The position numbers were made by a program, and so were the translations under genes. Shown one piece after another: positions 62,246 through 64,000 of a stretch of 64,000 bases of DNA. Within the stretch, counting starts at the first letter, position 1; the number at the start of each line of letters is the position of its first letter. The notes under the pieces are model-generated. The model was not told where the DNA came from. It saw only the letters and a list, made by a program, of their open reading frames with translations, and did not search any database. The stretch is from Trogon surrucura (Eukaryota > Chordata > Aves > Trogoniformes > Trogonidae), in assembly GCA_020746105.1 (NCBI GenBank), contig CM036639.1, positions 2,557,501-2,621,500 on the forward strand, given 5' to 3'.

Positions 62246-62870
62246 GGCGGCGGCTCGGCCGCTCAGCGCCGGCCCCACGTCCAGCGCCACATCCCGCAGC
62301 GCGACCGGCGGCGGCGGCGGCGGCGGAGCGGGCTGCCTCATACGCCCGACCTGCGCCCGCCCGCCGCGCAGGGCCCCGGCCGGCCCGGTCGCGCCTGCCC
62401 GCCGCGCTGCCGGGCCTGCTGCGAGGCGGAGGCGGGCGGGAAGCGCGGGGGATCGCGGGAAACGGTCGAGGGGAGCGCTCCGAGATCCTCCGGGGACATC
62501 CCGGGGCCGCTTCCGCCGCGGGTCGCCCGCGATCACGGCCGCAAGGAGACCCTCGGATCAGGCAACGCTGGGGACAACCGCAGCATGGGGACCTTCGCTG
62601 AGCGTGACCCTCCCGATGACGTAACCCGATGTGGAGAGCGGGGATTGGCTAGCGGTACCCGCTTGGCGTGCCAGCCGTCGCCTGAGCGACTCGGGCGGGG
62701 TGTGCGCATGCGCGAGGCGGCCCCCTCCCTCCCCCCCCCCCCCCCCCCCCCTCCCCGCGATTGGCGCCGCGCAGGTCCCGCCGCCCGCCCGCCCCGAGCG
62801 CTGCCCCCGCCCCGGCGGCGCCCGGGGGTGCCCGAACCCGCTCCCGGGGGGCTGAGCCCAGCCGCCCCCT
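62246..62870 (-). promoter_or_regulatory. SLC35B1: SLC35B1 CpG-island promoter with ERSE-like and CRE-like elements
   Basis: A GC- and CpG-rich block spans exon 1 and its upstream flank. In SLC35B1 sense it contains CCAAT-N9-CCACA (62648-62630), one base off the ER stress response element CCAAT-N9-CCACG with the correct spacing. TTACGTCA (62624-62617), a CRE/ATF-type site, follows. A second CCAAT box lies at 62764-62760, and an NRF1 palindrome TGCGCATGCGCG at 62703-62714. No TATA box is evident. An unfolded-protein-response input would suit an ER nucleotide carrier. That role is inferred. Confidence 0.6.
62731..62751. repeat. Poly-C run (21 C) in the SLC35B1 promoter
   Basis: Twenty-one consecutive C on the forward strand, G on the SLC35B1-sense strand, embedded in further C-rich sequence (62720-62757). 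It is a possible G-quadruplex or i-motif, and its length is a likely site of assembly error. Confidence 0.9.
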
Positions 62871-63009
62871 CCCGGGGACCCCCGAGGAGCCCCCGCAAAA
62901 GGCTCCAGGAGCCAGGGCCCCGCTGCTGCTGCCATCGGCTCATTCACGGCTTCAGGAGCCGCCCAACCCTCCCGAGGCTCCAGTTTTAGACGCAATAAAA
63001 ACGCCCGAG

Positions 63010-64000
63010 AAGAACTTGGAGATGCCCGAAATATTTATTTCGTTTCCTTTTAACTGGCAAAACCAGCCTCTGCAAAAACACCCTCTAAACACAAGACAAA
63101 AACTCCAAAGCTAACGTTCCTCCTTTAAGCTCTGCGACATCAAATACAAACCCCAAACAGCTGCAAAAATAGTGTCTTTGGAAGAAAATAGAGTTTCTAC
63201 ATCAGATACAAGAAAATCGGCTTCTTCAATACAACCCAGAGCCTTTGCAACAGAACGCGAAACCAAACACTTTTGTTGTCAAGAGGCTTTTACAATCCAT
63301 GTTCCCGTGTTACCGCTTTGCCTTCCAAGGCACCGAGCTGGGGCAGCGCTGCGGGACGGGGCAGCGCGTCAGAGCCCCCGGCTGTGGCCACAGGAGGGTT
63401 CCAGGTGCCCCGTTCCCCACCCTCCCACCCCCGGGAGCCAGCGGGCCCACGGCTGGAAAGCAGCAGGTTGGTCTCTCCCCAGCAGCACCCACCCCCTGGA
63501 GCAGGGACCTCGGCCAGTTTTCCGAGCAAGGCACCTCGAAAAGTGCCCACGCGCAGGGAGAGCGGACACGCAGCTCGGGTCTCAGGCGCCACCTTCACCC
63601 TCAGCCACGCGAGCTCTCTGGAGCACAGATACCCGTGGAAGCCTGCATTTCGACACCTGCACCCTCCCCGTTTAGCACTTCAAGCTCCAGGCTTGTTTCC
63701 AGGGGTGAAGGTGTCCAGCAGGGGCCCGCTCAGGGATCCGCTGCTCTCCAGCCCTCCCTGCGCTCCGAGGGAGAGGAGCTGCCTCAGCAATGCGGATACA
63801 GGACATTTTCTGCTGCAAAACACGAGGACAGCCGTGCCACAGGCCCCTTCTCCCCCCTTCCCAGGACTCCGCAATCCCAGGCAGCCGCAGGGGCAAGGGG
63901 TGCTCTGGGAGCCCCAACTGGAATTCTCCCAGCAAAACATCGTTCAGAGCCCCGGAGCAGGAGTTGGCCTCTGCTCCCCGCAGCAGTGCCCGGCCGCTCG
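63010..64000 (-). other. Possible 3'UTR of the next reverse-strand gene (FAM117A by synteny)
   Basis: Upstream of SLC35B1 in human lies FAM117A in the same orientation. A canonical AATAAA (63039-63034, reverse strand) followed by T-rich sequence would end such a transcript about 800 bp from SLC35B1. I found no peptide resembling the FAM117A C-terminus here, so the coding part would lie beyond position 64000. Short reverse-strand open frames at 63672-63940 have no recognisable domain. The assignment rests on gene order and the polyadenylation signal only. Confidence 0.3.

Noticed and set aside
61918-62601. Forward-strand open frame of 227 codons over SLC35B1 exon 1
   Set aside because: It is antisense to a well-supported exon and CpG island, with an Arg/Ala/Pro bias expected from GC content.

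Overview
This is nuclear DNA from a vertebrate, most likely a bird. Three protein-coding genes with GT-AG introns can be rebuilt exon by exon, and their order and strands (NXPH3 forward, SPOP reverse, SLC35B1 reverse) match, as I recall it, the human 17q21.33 block NXPH3-SPOP-SLC35B1-FAM117A. Several truncated CR1-type LINE 3' ends, GC-rich minisatellites, short introns in SLC35B1 and dense CpG islands fit a bird microchromosome (the chicken chr27-like block). No bacterial, viral, CRISPR or tRNA features were seen.

Layout. 1-2.1 kb: non-coding DNA with a 57-bp minisatellite, then a TATA-type promoter. 2.2-4.2 kb: NXPH3 (two coding exons, forward strand) with a one-base homopolymer frameshift in the second. 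4.2-20.4 kb: gene-free gap between the convergent NXPH3 and SPOP genes, with a 14-copy 40-bp minisatellite and a CR1 remnant. 21.5-33.6 kb: all nine SPOP coding exons, reverse strand, adding up to exactly 374 residues. 33.6-47.0 kb: the long first SPOP intron, ending at a CpG-island promoter (about 46.9-48.2 kb). 48.2-58.3 kb: gene-free spacer with two CR1 copies. 58.6-62.2 kb: all nine SLC35B1 exons, reverse strand (324 residues), with a CpG-island promoter at 62.25-62.9 kb. 63.0-64.0 kb: probably the 3' end of the next reverse-strand gene, by synteny FAM117A, though no coding sequence proves it.

The genes are unrelated in function: a secreted neurexin ligand, a nuclear cullin-3 ubiquitin ligase adaptor and an ER-membrane ATP/ADP exchanger. 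They share a conserved neighbourhood, not a pathway. I found no new gene system. The items most worth a second look are the NXPH3 frameshift, an ERSE-like element and an in-frame upstream start at SLC35B1, a thrice-repeated 15-mer in the SPOP CpG island, and two intronic hairpins in SPOP.
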